The translations under genes were made by a program, and so were the position numbers. Positions 18,170-27,792 of a stretch of 64,000 nt of DNA are shown piece by piece. The notes below the pieces were generated by a model. The model saw nothing but the letters and a program-made list of their open reading frames with translations, made no database searches and had not been told where the DNA came from. Location: positions 62,001 through 126,000 of the forward strand of contig NZ_DBMV01000031.1 of NCBI RefSeq assembly GCF_002298975.1, read 5' to 3'. Position 1 is the stretch's first letter; each line of letters begins with the position of its first letter. The DNA is from Ralstonia sp. UBA689 (lineage in GTDB: Bacteria; Pseudomonadota; Gammaproteobacteria; Burkholderiales; Burkholderiaceae).

Positions 18170-19555
18170 ATGACTTCAAACGTCCTCACCCACTGGGAGC
18201 CGGAGAACCCCTCGTTCTGGCGCGCCACCGGCCAATCGGTGGCGTATCGCAACCTGTGGATCTCCATTCCCGCCCTGATGATCGCGTTTGCGATCTGGTC
18301 CTTGTGGAGCGTGGTGGTAGTCAACCTCGACAAGGCCGGCTTTGTGCTGACCAAGAACCAGATGTTCTGGCTCACCGCGCTGCCGGCGCTGTCGGGTGCC
18401 ACCTTGCGCATCTTCTATTCGTTCCTGGTGCCAATCTTCGGCGGGCGGCGCTGGACGGCGATGTCCACCGCCAGCCTGCTGATTCCCGCACTGGGCATGG
18501 GCTTCGCGCTGCGCGATCCGCAGACGAGCTACCCGACCCTGCTGGTGCTGGCGCTGCTGTGCGGCCTGGGCGGCGGCAATTTCAGCTCGTCGATGGCCAA
18601 CATCAGCTTCTTCTTCCCCAAGCAGAAGAAGGGGCTGGCAACGGGGCTCAATGCCGGCATCGGCAACCTGGGGGTGTCGGTGGTGCAATTCGTCACGCCG
18701 CTGGTGATCTCGGTGGGCGTGTTCGGCGCGCTGGGCGGAGACCCGCAAACCTACACGGCAGGCGGTGTCGAGCGCAGCTTGTGGCTGCAAAACGCGGGCT
18801 TCCTCTGGGTGCCATTCATTCTGGTGGCCACGGTTGCGGCCTGGTTCGGCATGCATGACATTGCCGATGCCCGTGCATCCTTTGCAGATCAGGCCGTGAT
18901 CTTCAAGCGCACCCACAACTGGCTGATGTGCCTGCTGTATGTCGGCACCTTCGGCTCGTTCATCGGCTTCTCGGCCGGGCTGGCCCTGCTGACCAAGTCG
19001 CAGTTCCCGAGCGTCAACCCGACCACCTACGTCTTCCTCGGGCCCCTGGCGGGTGCGCTGACCCGGCCCGTGGGCGGGTGGATATCAGACAAGGTCGGCG
19101 GCGCGCGCGTCACGCTGTGGACGTTCGCCGGCATGATCGCCGCCGTGCTTGGCGTGCTGATGTTCCTGCCCGCTGAGGGCAGCGCCGGCAACTTCGCGGG
19201 CTTCCTGGCGATGTTCATCGTGCTGTTTGCGCTGGCCGGCATCGGCAACGGCTCGACCTTCCGCATGATCCCGATCATCTTCCTGACGCAGCACCAGCGC
19301 GCGGCCCGCGGCAAGGATGAAGCTGCGCAACGCCAGGCCGTGCAGGATGCCGGCAAGGAATCGGCCGCCGTGCTGGGCTTTACCGGTGCCATCGGCGCTT
19401 ATGGCGGGTTCTTCATCCCGAAGAGCTTCGGCACCTCGCTGGAACTGACGGGCTCGGTCAATGCGGCGCTGTACTGCTTCATTGCCTTCTACGTGCTGTG
19501 TCTGCTGGTGACGTGGGCGGTCTACGCCCGGCGCAATGCGCCGATGCCTTGTTAG
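18170..19555 (+). CDS. narK2: nitrate/nitrite antiporter, NarK2 type
   Basis: This 461-residue major-facilitator protein is of the longer NarK2 type, which exchanges nitrate for nitrite in nitrate respiration. Key parts are the N-terminal WEPENPSFW and WSLWSVVVVNLDKAGF, the signature GLGGGNFSSSMANISFFFP with LNAGIGNLGVSVVQF, and the second signature FTGAIGAYGGFFIPKSFG near the C-terminus. A Gly-Asn-Gly-Ser stretch with an Arg (GNGSTFRMIPIIF) probably lines the anion path. GGAG lies upstream of the ATG. It sits downstream of narK1 and converges with yitT 19 bases after its stop, so narG needs its own promoter. Confidence 0.92.
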   Translation: MTSNVLTHWEPENPSFWRATGQSVAYRNLWISIPALMIAFAIWSLWSVVVVNLDKAGFVLTKNQMFWLTALPALSGATLRIFYSFLVPIFGGRRWTAMSTASLLIPALGMGFALRDPQTSYPTLLVLALLCGLGGGNFSSSMANISFFFPKQKKGLATGLNAGIGNLGVSVVQFVTPLVISVGVFGALGGDPQTYTAGGVERSLWLQNAGFLWVPFILVATVAAWFGMHDIADARASFADQAVIFKRTHNWLMCLLYVGTFGSFIGFSAGLALLTKSQFPSVNPTTYVFLGPLAGALTRPVGGWISDKVGGARVTLWTFAGMIAAVLGVLMFLPAEGSAGNFAGFLAMFIVLFALAGIGNGSTFRMIPIIFLTQHQRAARGKDEAAQRQAVQDAGKESAAVLGFTGAIGAYGGFFIPKSFGTSLELTGSVNAALYCFIAFYVLCLLVTWAVYARRNAPMPC

Positions 19556-19574
19556 GCAACGCCCCGATGCCGCG

Positions 19575-20243
19575 CTAAGCCATTGAAGAACCGGGCGAGC
19601 CGTTGCCGCCGACACGTTCAGCGGCAGCGGCGGCTTGCGCCGCCAGGTAGCGGCCGGGCCGGTGGTTCAGCGCAATGCTGAGGTTGAGCGCCACCGCACC
19701 CACCAGCGAGGCGGCCAGCGCCATCGGGCTGACAACGAACAGCGATGCCAGCACGATGCCGACGTCCACCGCCATCTGAAACTTGCCCGCGCGGATGCCG
19801 TACTTGTCTTGCAGATATAGCGCGACGATGTTGACGCCCCCCAGGCTGGCCTGGTGGCGAAACAGCACGATCAGGCCGACGCCCATCAACGTGCCACCGA
19901 TGACACCGGCGTATAGCGGGTTCAGCGTGCCCAGGTGCACGAAATGCGCGTGCACCTCACTCAGCCACGACACCAGCGCCACCGCACAGAACGTCTTGAA
20001 CGTGAAGCGCCACCCCATGCGCCGCACCGCCAGGTAATAGAACGGCAGGTTGATGGTGAAGAACACGACGCCAAACGGCAGCGATGTGGCGTAGTGGATC
20101 AGGAACGCCACGCCCGCCGTTCCGCCGGAGAGCAAGCCGCCCTGCTTGAACAGCGTGATGCCGAGCGACACAAAGAGCGTGCCGGTGACGATGGCCAGCA
20201 CGTCTTCGAGCGCGCTATGCCGGGTGATGGTGGGGGCATTCAT
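19575..20243 (-). CDS. YitT-family membrane protein
   Basis: This 222-residue protein with about five or six membrane segments has the DUF161 (YitT) repeats, such as SLGITLFKQGGLLSGGTAGV and GVIGGTLMGVGLIVLFRHQA. It lacks the C-terminal DUF2179 domain seen in many Gram-positive members. The start at 20243 has AAGGAG on its strand 7 bases before; longer readings lack this. It lies on the opposite strand between narK2 and narG and so interrupts what is often a single nar operon. Its function is unknown: YitT proteins are thought to be transporters, but no substrate is established. Confidence 0.8.
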   Translation of the reverse strand: MNAPTITRHSALEDVLAIVTGTLFVSLGITLFKQGGLLSGGTAGVAFLIHYATSLPFGVVFFTINLPFYYLAVRRMGWRFTFKTFCAVALVSWLSEVHAHFVHLGTLNPLYAGVIGGTLMGVGLIVLFRHQASLGGVNIVALYLQDKYGIRAGKFQMAVDVGIVLASLFVVSPMALAASLVGAVALNLSIALNHRPGRYLAAQAAAAAERVGGNGSPGSSMA

Positions 20244-20309
20244 GGAGAGGCTCCTTGCGGATACCGTGGATACGGCGCTGACTATGAACCCGCTCAGCGC
20301 GCGGGCTCC

Positions 20310-20323
20310 TTGATCCAGACCAA
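20310..20323. promoter_or_regulatory. FNR-like box in the yitT-narG gap
   Basis: The 287-base gap between yitT and narG contains TTGAT-CCAG-ACCAA, one base off the FNR palindrome. It lies about 208 bases before narG and 67 before yitT. FNR control of narG is the rule in nitrate respirers, which supports the call. I found no clear NarL heptamers. Confidence 0.5.
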
Positions 20324-20530
20324 GGGAAGGCCAATCAAGCCGGCCCGTTGCACGGGCGCTGCGGCCACTCGGCATAGTTCTTCCGGCGGAGGCGCCCCGC
20401 ACTTTCCTCCCTCTATTGCAGTGCGTAGGCAGGTCGGCCGATGAATGGGCACGGCTGGCGACGATCCTTAAGCTGGCGTCATCCCTGCAATCGCTGCGCG
20501 CCGGCCAACTGGCGTGCACGTCACTCCGCC

Positions 20531-23500
20531 ATGAGCCACTTTCTCGATCGCCTGAAATTCCTCACCCACGTCCGGTCGACCTTTGCCGATGGGCACGGCG
20601 CTGTGGTCAATGAAGACCGCCGCTGGGAAGACGGTTACCGCAGCCGCTGGCAGCACGACAAGATCGTGCGCTCCACCCACGGCGTGAACTGCACCGGTTC
20701 TTGCTCGTGGAAGGTCTACGTCAAGAACGGCCTCATCACGTGGGAAACACAGCAGACCGACTACCCGCGCACCCGCCCGGACCTGCCCAACCACGAACCG
20801 CGCGGCTGCCCACGCGGCGCGTCGTATAGCTGGTACGTCTATTCCGCCCAGCGCGTGAAGACGCCGCTGATTCGCGGCCGGTTGATGGCGATGTGGCGTG
20901 AAGCACGCAAGACCATGGACCCGGTTGCCGCCTGGGAATCCATCAGCCAGGACCCCGAGAAGGCCCAGCGCTACAAGAGCGTGCGCGGCCAGGGCGGCTT
21001 CGTGCGCGCTGATTGGGACACCGCCACCGAGATCATCGCCGCCGCCAATGCGTACACCATCAAGCGCTACGGCCCGGACCGCGTGATCGGCTTCTCGCCC
21101 ATCCCGGCCATGTCGATGGTCAGCTATGCGGCCGGCGCGCGCTACCTGAGCCTGATCGGCGGCGTATGCCTGTCGTTCTATGACTGGTACTGCGACCTGC
21201 CGCCCGCCAGCCCGCAAGTCTGGGGCGAGCAGACCGACGTGCCGGAATCGGCCGACTGGTACAACTCGACCTACCTGATGGTGTGGGGCTCCAACGTGCC
21301 GCAGACGCGCACGCCGGACGCGCACTTCTACACCGAGGTTCGCTACAAGGGCACCAAGACCGTGGCCATCTCGTCCGACTACGGCGAGATGGTCAAGTTT
21401 GGCGACATCTGGCTCGCCCCAAAACAGGGCACCGACGCCGCGCTGGCCATGGCGATGGGCCACGTGGTGCTCAAGGAATTCCACACGACAGGCAAGTCGG
21501 CCTACTTCCGCAACTACGTCAAGCAGTACACCGACATGCCGATGCTGGTGCTGCTGCGCGAGACCGCAGACGGCAGCTACGCAGCCGACCACTTCCTGCG
21601 CGCCTCGCACCTGGCGGGCAACCACGGCGAGGCCAACAACCCCGACTGGAAGACGCTGCTGATCGACGCGCCGACGGGCCGGCTGGTGGTGCCCAACGGC
21701 ACCATCGGCCTGCGCTGGAACGAAGCCCAGCACGACAATGGCGCCAAGGTGGGCCGCTGGAACCTCGAACTGAAGGATTCCGCCGACGGCTCGGAAATCG
21801 ACCCGCTGCTCTCGCTGGTCGACAAGCACGACGACGTGGTGGAAGTCAGCTTCCCCTACTTTGGCGGCGAGCACGACGCGATGTTGAAACGCCGCGTGCC
21901 CATCAAGCGCGTCACGCTGGCCGATGGCACCACGGCGTGCGTTGCCACCGTTTATGACTTGCAACTGGCCAACTACGGCGTCGACCAGGGCCTGGGCGGC
22001 CCCAACGTAGCTGCCAGCTTTGATGACGATGTGCCCTACACCCCGGCCTGGCAGGAGAAGCACACAGGCGTGCCGCGCAAGCAGGTGATCCAGGTGGCGC
22101 GCGAGTTTGCCGACAATGCCGACCACACGCACGGCAAGAGCATGGTCATCGTCGGTGCGGCGCTAAACCACTGGTACCACAACGACATGATCTACCGCGG
22201 CATCATCAACCTGCTGATGATGTGCGGCTGCATCGGCCAGAGCGGCGGCGGCTGGGCGCACTACGTGGGCCAGGAGAAACTGCGTCCACAGTTCGGCTGG
22301 GCACCGCTGGCCTTCGGGCTGGACTGGTCGCGCCCCCCGCGCCAGATGAACGGGACGTCGTTCTTCTACAGCCACACCAGCCAGTGGCGGCACGAGAAGT
22401 TGTCCGTGGACGAAATCCTCAGCCCCACGGCGGACCGGGCACGCTATGCCGGCCAGTCGCTGCTGGACTTGAACACCAAGAGCGAGCGCATGGGCTGGCT
22501 GCCCTCCGCACCGCAACTCAACGCCAACCCGCTGGACGTCACTGCCGCCGCGCAGGCTGCGGGCCGGGAACCCGTGGCCTACACGATCGAACAGCTCAAG
22601 AGCGGCAAGCTGCGCTTCGCCTGCGAAGACCCGGACCACCCGGACAACTTCCCGCGCAACATGTTCGTCTGGCGCTCGAACATTCTCGGCAGCTCGGGCA
22701 AGGGGCACGAATACTTCCTCAAGTACCTGCTCGGCACGCAGAACGCGCTGTTCAGCGATGAAGCGGCCGCCATCAAGCCATCGGAAGTGGAAGTGCGCGA
22801 GGCGGCCGAAGGCAAGCTCGACCTGCTGACGGTGCTCGACTTCCGCATGAGCACGACCTGCCTGTACGGCGACATCGTGCTGCCCACGGCCACGTGGTAC
22901 GAGAAGGACGACCTGAACACGTCCGACATGCACCCGTTCATCCATCCGCTGTCGGAAGCGGTGCACCCGCTGTGGGAATCCAAGACAGACTGGGAAATCT
23001 ACAAGGCCATCGCCAAGAAGTTCACGGAGATTGCCGGCCCGATGCTCGGCACGCGCCACGACCTAGTGTGCACACCGCTGATGCACGACACGCCGGGCGA
23101 GCTCGGCCAGCCGTTCGAGCCCAAGGACTGGAAGCACGGCGAGTGCGATCTCATCCCGGGTAAGACCGCGCCGGCGATGACCGTGGTCGAGCGCAACTAC
23201 GCCGACATCTATCGCAAGTTCACGTCGGTCGGCCCGCTGCTCGACAAGCTGGGCAACGGCGGCAAGGGCATCAACTGGAATACCGAACACGAGGTGCACG
23301 AGCTGGCCGGCCTGACCCACAAGGTCACGACGCCCGGCGTGAGCCAAGGCCGCCCACGCCTGGAAACCGCTACCGACGCGGCGGAAATGATCCTGACCTT
23401 CGCGCCCGAAACCAACGGCCACGTGGCCGTCAAGGCGTGGGAGGCGTTGTCCAAGATCACCGGGCGCGACCATACGCATCTGGCCGTCGGGCGCGAGCAC

Positions 23501-24268
23501 GACAAGATCCGCTTCCGCGACGTGCAGGCGCAGCCGCGCAAGATCATCTCGGCGCCGACGTGGTCGGGGCTGGAATCGGAAGAGGTCAGCTACAACGCGG
23601 GCTACACCAACGTGCACGAGCTGATTCCATGGCGCACCCTCACCGGCCGCCAGCAGTTTTACCAAGACCACCGCTGGATGCTCGACTTTGGCGAAGGCGC
23701 GTGCCTGTACAAGCCGCCCATCGACACCAAGACCGTGCAGCCGATGCTGGGCAAGCACAGCAACGGCAACCCGGAACTGGTGCTGAACTGGATCACGCCG
23801 CACCAGAAGTGGGGCATCCACTCCACCTATTCCGACAACCTGCGCATGCTCACGCTCTCGCGCGGCGGCCCGCACGTGTGGGTATCGGAAGCCGAAGCCA
23901 AGGCTGCCGGCCTGCGCGACAACGACTGGGTGGAGGTCTTCAACGTCAACGGCACGCTCACGGCGCGGCTCGTGGTGAGCCAGCGCGTGCCGCGCGGCAT
24001 GTGCCTGATGTACCACGCCCAGGAAAAGATCGTGAACGTGCCCGGCGCCGAGACCAGCGGCATGCGCGGCGGCATCCACAACTCCGTCACACGCACCGTA
24101 ACCAAGCCCACGCACATGATCGGCGGCTACGCGCAGCAGGCCTACGGCTTCAACTACTACGGCACGGTCGGTAGCAACCGAGATGAATACGTGATCGTGC
24201 GCAAGATGCAGCGCGTCGATTGGATGGAAGAACAACTGGCCGAGAGCCTTCCGGGAGTCTCGCAATGA
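20531..24268 (+). CDS. narG: respiratory nitrate reductase, catalytic alpha subunit NarG
   Basis: This 1245-residue protein is almost exactly the length of E. coli NarG. It reduces nitrate to nitrite at a bis-MGD molybdenum site on the cytoplasmic face. The FS0 [4Fe-4S] ligands are at the same positions as in E. coli: H50, C54 and C58 (STHGVNCTGSCSW) and C93 (EPRGCPRG). The Mo-site region SFYDWYCDLPPASPQ is intact. No twin-arginine signal is present, as expected for membrane-bound NarGHI. The start at 20531 gives the family N-terminus MSHFLDRLKF; an upstream in-frame ATG adds unrelated sequence. The stop overlaps narH by 4 bases. An FNR-like box lies upstream. Confidence 0.97.
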   Translation: MSHFLDRLKFLTHVRSTFADGHGAVVNEDRRWEDGYRSRWQHDKIVRSTHGVNCTGSCSWKVYVKNGLITWETQQTDYPRTRPDLPNHEPRGCPRGASYSWYVYSAQRVKTPLIRGRLMAMWREARKTMDPVAAWESISQDPEKAQRYKSVRGQGGFVRADWDTATEIIAAANAYTIKRYGPDRVIGFSPIPAMSMVSYAAGARYLSLIGGVCLSFYDWYCDLPPASPQVWGEQTDVPESADWYNSTYLMVWGSNVPQTRTPDAHFYTEVRYKGTKTVAISSDYGEMVKFGDIWLAPKQGTDAALAMAMGHVVLKEFHTTGKSAYFRNYVKQYTDMPMLVLLRETADGSYAADHFLRASHLAGNHGEANNPDWKTLLIDAPTGRLVVPNGTIGLRWNEAQHDNGAKVGRWNLELKDSADGSEIDPLLSLVDKHDDVVEVSFPYFGGEHDAMLKRRVPIKRVTLADGTTACVATVYDLQLANYGVDQGLGGPNVAASFDDDVPYTPAWQEKHTGVPRKQVIQVAREFADNADHTHGKSMVIVGAALNHWYHNDMIYRGIINLLMMCGCIGQSGGGWAHYVGQEKLRPQFGWAPLAFGLDWSRPPRQMNGTSFFYSHTSQWRHEKLSVDEILSPTADRARYAGQSLLDLNTKSERMGWLPSAPQLNANPLDVTAAAQAAGREPVAYTIEQLKSGKLRFACEDPDHPDNFPRNMFVWRSNILGSSGKGHEYFLKYLLGTQNALFSDEAAAIKPSEVEVREAAEGKLDLLTVLDFRMSTTCLYGDIVLPTATWYEKDDLNTSDMHPFIHPLSEAVHPLWESKTDWEIYKAIAKKFTEIAGPMLGTRHDLVCTPLMHDTPGELGQPFEPKDWKHGECDLIPGKTAPAMTVVERNYADIYRKFTSVGPLLDKLGNGGKGINWNTEHEVHELAGLTHKVTTPGVSQGRPRLETATDAAEMILTFAPETNGHVAVKAWEALSKITGRDHTHLAVGREHDKIRFRDVQAQPRKIISAPTWSGLESEEVSYNAGYTNVHELIPWRTLTGRQQFYQDHRWMLDFGEGACLYKPPIDTKTVQPMLGKHSNGNPELVLNWITPHQKWGIHSTYSDNLRMLTLSRGGPHVWVSEAEAKAAGLRDNDWVEVFNVNGTLTARLVVSQRVPRGMCLMYHAQEKIVNVPGAETSGMRGGIHNSVTRTVTKPTHMIGGYAQQAYGFNYYGTVGSNRDEYVIVRKMQRVDWMEEQLAESLPGVSQ

Positions 24269-25809
24269 AAATCCGTGCCCAGGTGGCCATGGTCTTGAAT
24301 CTGGACAAGTGCATTGGCTGCCATACCTGCTCCGTGACGTGCAAGAACGTCTGGACCTCGCGCGACGGCGTGGAATACGCCTGGTTCAACAACGTCGAGA
24401 CCAAGCCCGGCATCGGCTACCCCAAGCAATGGGAGAACCAGGACAAGTGGCAAGGCGGCTGGCAACGCCACGCCGACGGCAAGCTCACCCCGCGCCAGGG
24501 CGGCAAGTTGAAGATCCTCGCCAACCTGTTCGCCAACCCGAACCTGCCGCAGATCGACGACTACTACGAGCCCTTCACCTACGACTACGCGCGCCTGCAG
24601 AACGCGCCGCTGTCGCAAACGCCGCCCACCGCGCGGCCGGTCTCGGCCATCACCGGCAAGACGATGGAAAAGATCGAGTGGGGCCCCAACTGGGAGGACG
24701 ACCTGGGCGGCGAGTTCGAATCGCGCAGCCGCGATCAGCTCTTTGAAGACATCCAGAAGGAGATGTACTCGACCTTCGAGAACACCTTCATGATGTATCT
24801 GCCGCGCCTGTGCGAGCACTGCCTGAACCCGACCTGCGTGGCATCGTGCCCATCGGGCTCGGTCTACAAGCGCGAGGAAGACGGCATTGTGCTGGTCGAC
24901 CAGGACAAGTGCCGCAGCTGGCGCATGTGCGTGTCGGGCTGCCCATACAAGAAGATCTACTTCAACTGGCAGAGCGGCAAGGCCGAGAAGTGCACCTTCT
25001 GCTTCCCCCGCATCGAGACCGGTCAGCCGACGGTGTGCTCGGAAACCTGCGTGGGCCGCATCCGCTACCTGGGCGTGATGTTGTATGACGCGGATCGCAT
25101 TGAAGCCGCCGCCAGCGTGGAGAACACGAAGGACCTCTACAACGCGCAACTCGACGTGTTCCTTGACCCGCACGACCCGGCCATCCAGGCCGAAGCGCTG
25201 CGTCAGGGGATTCCGCAAAGCTGGATCGACTCGGCCGTGAAATCACCGGTCTACAAGATGGCCTGCGAGTGGAAGGTGGCCTTCCCGCTGCACCCCGAGT
25301 ACCGCACGCTGCCGATGGTCTGGTACATCCCGCCGCTGTCGCCGATCCAGTCGGCTGCGGAATCCGGCGTGATGGGCATGGACGGGATGATCCCCGACGT
25401 GAAGAGCCTGCGCATTCCGGTGCGCTATCTCGCCAATCTGCTCACTGCGGGCGACGAGGTACCGGTGGTCAGCGCGCTGGAACGCATGCTCGCCATGCGC
25501 GCGTACAAGCGCGCGCAGACCGTGCACGGCGTGCAAGATCTCGACGTGCTCCGCCGCGTCGGCCTCACACCCGCGCAGGTGGAAAACATGTACCAGATCA
25601 TGGCCATTGCCAACTATGAAGACCGCTTCGTCATCCCGGCCTCGCACAAGGAGATGACGCAGGACAGCTTTGATGAGAAAGGCGCGTGCGGCTTCAGCTT
25701 CGGCAACGGCTGCTCGGGCGGCGTATCTGAAGGCACGTTCTTCGGGCGCAAGAAGGCCAGCGTATCGACCATCAGCATGCCGGTCTCGCGCAAGAAGAGC
25801 GCAGCCTGA
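24265..25809 (+). CDS. narH: nitrate reductase beta subunit NarH (Fe-S)
   Basis: This 514-residue electron-transfer subunit carries the four cysteine groups of the family: CIGCHTCSVTC at the N-terminus, CEHCLNPTCVASCP, CRSWRMCVSGCP (Trp replacing a Cys, which makes the [3Fe-4S] cluster) and CTFC with CSETC. It passes electrons from the NarI hemes to NarG. It is coupled to narG by ATGA and to narJ by TGATG. No deviation from the family pattern was seen. Confidence 0.96.
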   Translation: MKIRAQVAMVLNLDKCIGCHTCSVTCKNVWTSRDGVEYAWFNNVETKPGIGYPKQWENQDKWQGGWQRHADGKLTPRQGGKLKILANLFANPNLPQIDDYYEPFTYDYARLQNAPLSQTPPTARPVSAITGKTMEKIEWGPNWEDDLGGEFESRSRDQLFEDIQKEMYSTFENTFMMYLPRLCEHCLNPTCVASCPSGSVYKREEDGIVLVDQDKCRSWRMCVSGCPYKKIYFNWQSGKAEKCTFCFPRIETGQPTVCSETCVGRIRYLGVMLYDADRIEAAASVENTKDLYNAQLDVFLDPHDPAIQAEALRQGIPQSWIDSAVKSPVYKMACEWKVAFPLHPEYRTLPMVWYIPPLSPIQSAAESGVMGMDGMIPDVKSLRIPVRYLANLLTAGDEVPVVSALERMLAMRAYKRAQTVHGVQDLDVLRRVGLTPAQVENMYQIMAIANYEDRFVIPASHKEMTQDSFDEKGACGFSFGNGCSGGVSEGTFFGRKKASVSTISMPVSRKKSAA

Positions 25810-25826
25810 TGCCACCGGAGACCCAC

Positions 25827-26528
25827 ATGACCACGCCCTCGATGTACCACTTGCTCTCGGTCCTGCTCACCTACCCCGAGCCGGAGCTGCTGGATGCTCT
25901 GCCCGAACTCGATCAGGCGCTGGGCGCCACGCCCGCCGCCCGCGAGCGGTTGGCCCCGCTGCTGGCCACGCTGCGCGATACCGATCTCATCACGCTGCAG
26001 GAACACTACGTTGCCACCTTCGACCGCACCCCCTCGCACGCACTGCATCTGTTCGAGCACGTGCACGGAGAGAGCCGGGACCGTGGCCAGGCCATGGTCG
26101 ACCTGATCGACGAATACCGCAAATACGGTGTCGAACCCGCCGACAGCGAACTGCCGGACTACGTGCCGCTGTTCCTGGAAGTACTGGGGCATATGGAATC
26201 GACGGGGCACCGCGCCCAGGCCACGGCCTTGCTGGGCGACGCCATTCATGTGCTGGCGGCCATTGGCGAGCGCCTGACGCGCGACGGCACGCCCTACGCC
26301 GGCATCTTCGACGTATTGCTGACGCTCTCCGACGTGCAGCCGCAGCCGTTGACCGAGCCACCTATCCGCGACATGGACGAAGCCATGGAGCACTTCGGCC
26401 CCGGCGCAGACGGTGTCGAGCCGCTGCTGCGCCCGGCACTGTCGGCCGAGCAGCCCGTGCAATTCCACCCGCGCAAGGCCGCCCGTCCCACGCCCGCGCA
26501 ACCCTCTTCCCATGCGAGCCTGACATGA
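25827..26528 (+). CDS. narJ: nitrate reductase assembly chaperone NarJ
   Basis: This 233-residue TorD/NarJ-family chaperone has the hallmark LFEHVHGESRDRGQAMVDL (about 75-93) and LPDYVPLFLE. It holds apo-NarG until molybdenum cofactor is inserted and the complex is attached to NarI. It is not part of the finished enzyme. The ATG at 25827 is preferred because GGAG lies 6 bases before it and the family's N-terminus begins there. An ATG at 25809 that overlaps the narH stop would add six residues and cannot be excluded. The 3' end overlaps narI by 4 bases. Confidence 0.93.
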   Translation: MTTPSMYHLLSVLLTYPEPELLDALPELDQALGATPAARERLAPLLATLRDTDLITLQEHYVATFDRTPSHALHLFEHVHGESRDRGQAMVDLIDEYRKYGVEPADSELPDYVPLFLEVLGHMESTGHRAQATALLGDAIHVLAAIGERLTRDGTPYAGIFDVLLTLSDVQPQPLTEPPIRDMDEAMEHFGPGADGVEPLLRPALSAEQPVQFHPRKAARPTPAQPSSHASLT

Positions 26529-27208
26529 CGATGCTCAACACCCTGCTCTTCGGCATCTATCCGTACATTGCGGGCACGATCTTCCTGCTCGGCAGCCTGC
26601 TGCGCTTCGAGCGCGAGCAATACACCTGGAAAAGCGACAGCTCACAGTTGCTGCACACGGGCACACTGCGTGTGGGCAACCTGCTGTTCCATGTGGGCAT
26701 CCTTGGCCTGTTCTTCGGCCACCTCGCCGGCCTGCTTACGCCCGTGGCGGTGTGGGATGCCCTGGGCGTGCCGCACAGCGTCAAGCAACTGGTGGCCATG
26801 ACGGCCGGCGGCATCCTGGGCAGCCTGTGCCTGATCGGGCTGCTCCTGCTGATCTATCGGCGCCTGTCCAGCCCACGCATCCGCGCCGTCACGCGCCGTG
26901 GCGACAAGCTGCTGCTCACCTGGTTGCTCATCACGCTGCTGCTCGGCCTCACGACCATCCTCACCTCCGCCGGCCACCTCGACGGGCACGTGATGGTGCA
27001 GCTGATGACCTGGGCCCAGCACATCGTCACGCTGCAAGCCGATGCCTCCAGCTATGTGGCCGAGGTGCCGCTGGTCTTCAAGCTGCATCTGTTCATGGGG
27101 ATGACGCTGTTCCTGATCTTCCCGTTCACGCGGCTGGTGCACGTCTGGAGCGGGCTGGCCTCGGTCACCTATGTGGGGCGCGCATGGCAACTGGTGCGGG
27201 GGCGTTGA
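26525..27208 (+). CDS. narI: nitrate reductase gamma subunit NarI (diheme cytochrome b)
   Basis: This 227-residue membrane subunit has five predicted helices and anchors NarGH. It oxidises quinol and carries two b hemes. The heme histidines fall where expected: H56 and H66 in helix II (LLFHVGILGLFFGH), and H188 and H206 near the C-terminus (KLHLFMGMT, RLVHVWSG). In E. coli they are 56, 66, 187 and 205. It overlaps narJ by 4 bases and is followed one base later by mobB. Confidence 0.96.
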   Translation: MTMLNTLLFGIYPYIAGTIFLLGSLLRFEREQYTWKSDSSQLLHTGTLRVGNLLFHVGILGLFFGHLAGLLTPVAVWDALGVPHSVKQLVAMTAGGILGSLCLIGLLLLIYRRLSSPRIRAVTRRGDKLLLTWLLITLLLGLTTILTSAGHLDGHVMVQLMTWAQHIVTLQADASSYVAEVPLVFKLHLFMGMTLFLIFPFTRLVHVWSGLASVTYVGRAWQLVRGR

Positions 27209-27209
27209 C

Positions 27210-27731
27210 ATGCCAACGCGCCAGCGCGCCGTCTTCGGCATCACCGGCCGCTCGGGCAGCGGCAAGACGACCCTGATCGAGGCCGTCCTGCCACTGCTGC
27301 GCGCACAAGGGCTGCGTGTGAACGTGATCAAGCACAGCCACCATGTGCTCGCGCTGGAGCCTCCGGGCAAGGACAGCGCCCGCGTGCGTGCCGCCGGCGC
27401 CAGCGAGGTCATGGTGGCCTCGCCCTACCACTACGCCATCGTCCACACGCTGCATGACACGCCGGAGCCCACGCTGGCCGACCTGCTGGCGCGCATGAGC
27501 CCGGCCGACATCACGCTGGTCGAAGGGTTTCGGCGCGAATCGATTCCGCGCATCGAGGTGCATCGCCCCGCACTTGGCAAACCGCCGATGTATCCCGGCG
27601 ACGACAGCATCCTTGCCGTGGTGTCCGACCAGCCGCTGCAACTGGACCGGCCATGCCTGTTTCTTGATCGGCCGCAAGGCGTCGCGGACTTCATCTGCCA
27701 GATACTGGAACTCGACTTGCGGCCCACATAA
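27210..27731 (+). CDS. mobB: MobB, GTP-binding adaptor for molybdenum guanine dinucleotide synthesis
   Basis: This 173-residue P-loop protein has Walker A GRSGSGKTT near the N-terminus (about 12-20), NVIKHSHH and ITLVEGFRRESIPRIEV, which are characteristic of MobB. The family binds GTP and helps MobA build the bis-MGD cofactor that NarG needs. It starts one base after the narI stop, so it is part of the nar transcript. That links cofactor supply with reductase synthesis. No mobA or moa gene is in the window. Confidence 0.9.
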   Translation: MPTRQRAVFGITGRSGSGKTTLIEAVLPLLRAQGLRVNVIKHSHHVLALEPPGKDSARVRAAGASEVMVASPYHYAIVHTLHDTPEPTLADLLARMSPADITLVEGFRRESIPRIEVHRPALGKPPMYPGDDSILAVVSDQPLQLDRPCLFLDRPQGVADFICQILELDLRPT

Positions 27732-27792
27732 CGCCACCCCGATTCGACACTGAGCGAGCGGAGGATGGGCGGGCTCCCATTGCGCCCCAACC

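Noticed and set aside
16612..18858. 748-codon frame across narK1 and narK2
   Set aside because: It is an out-of-frame reading through two genuine transporters; its product is Arg-, Ala- and Gly-rich with no membrane segments.
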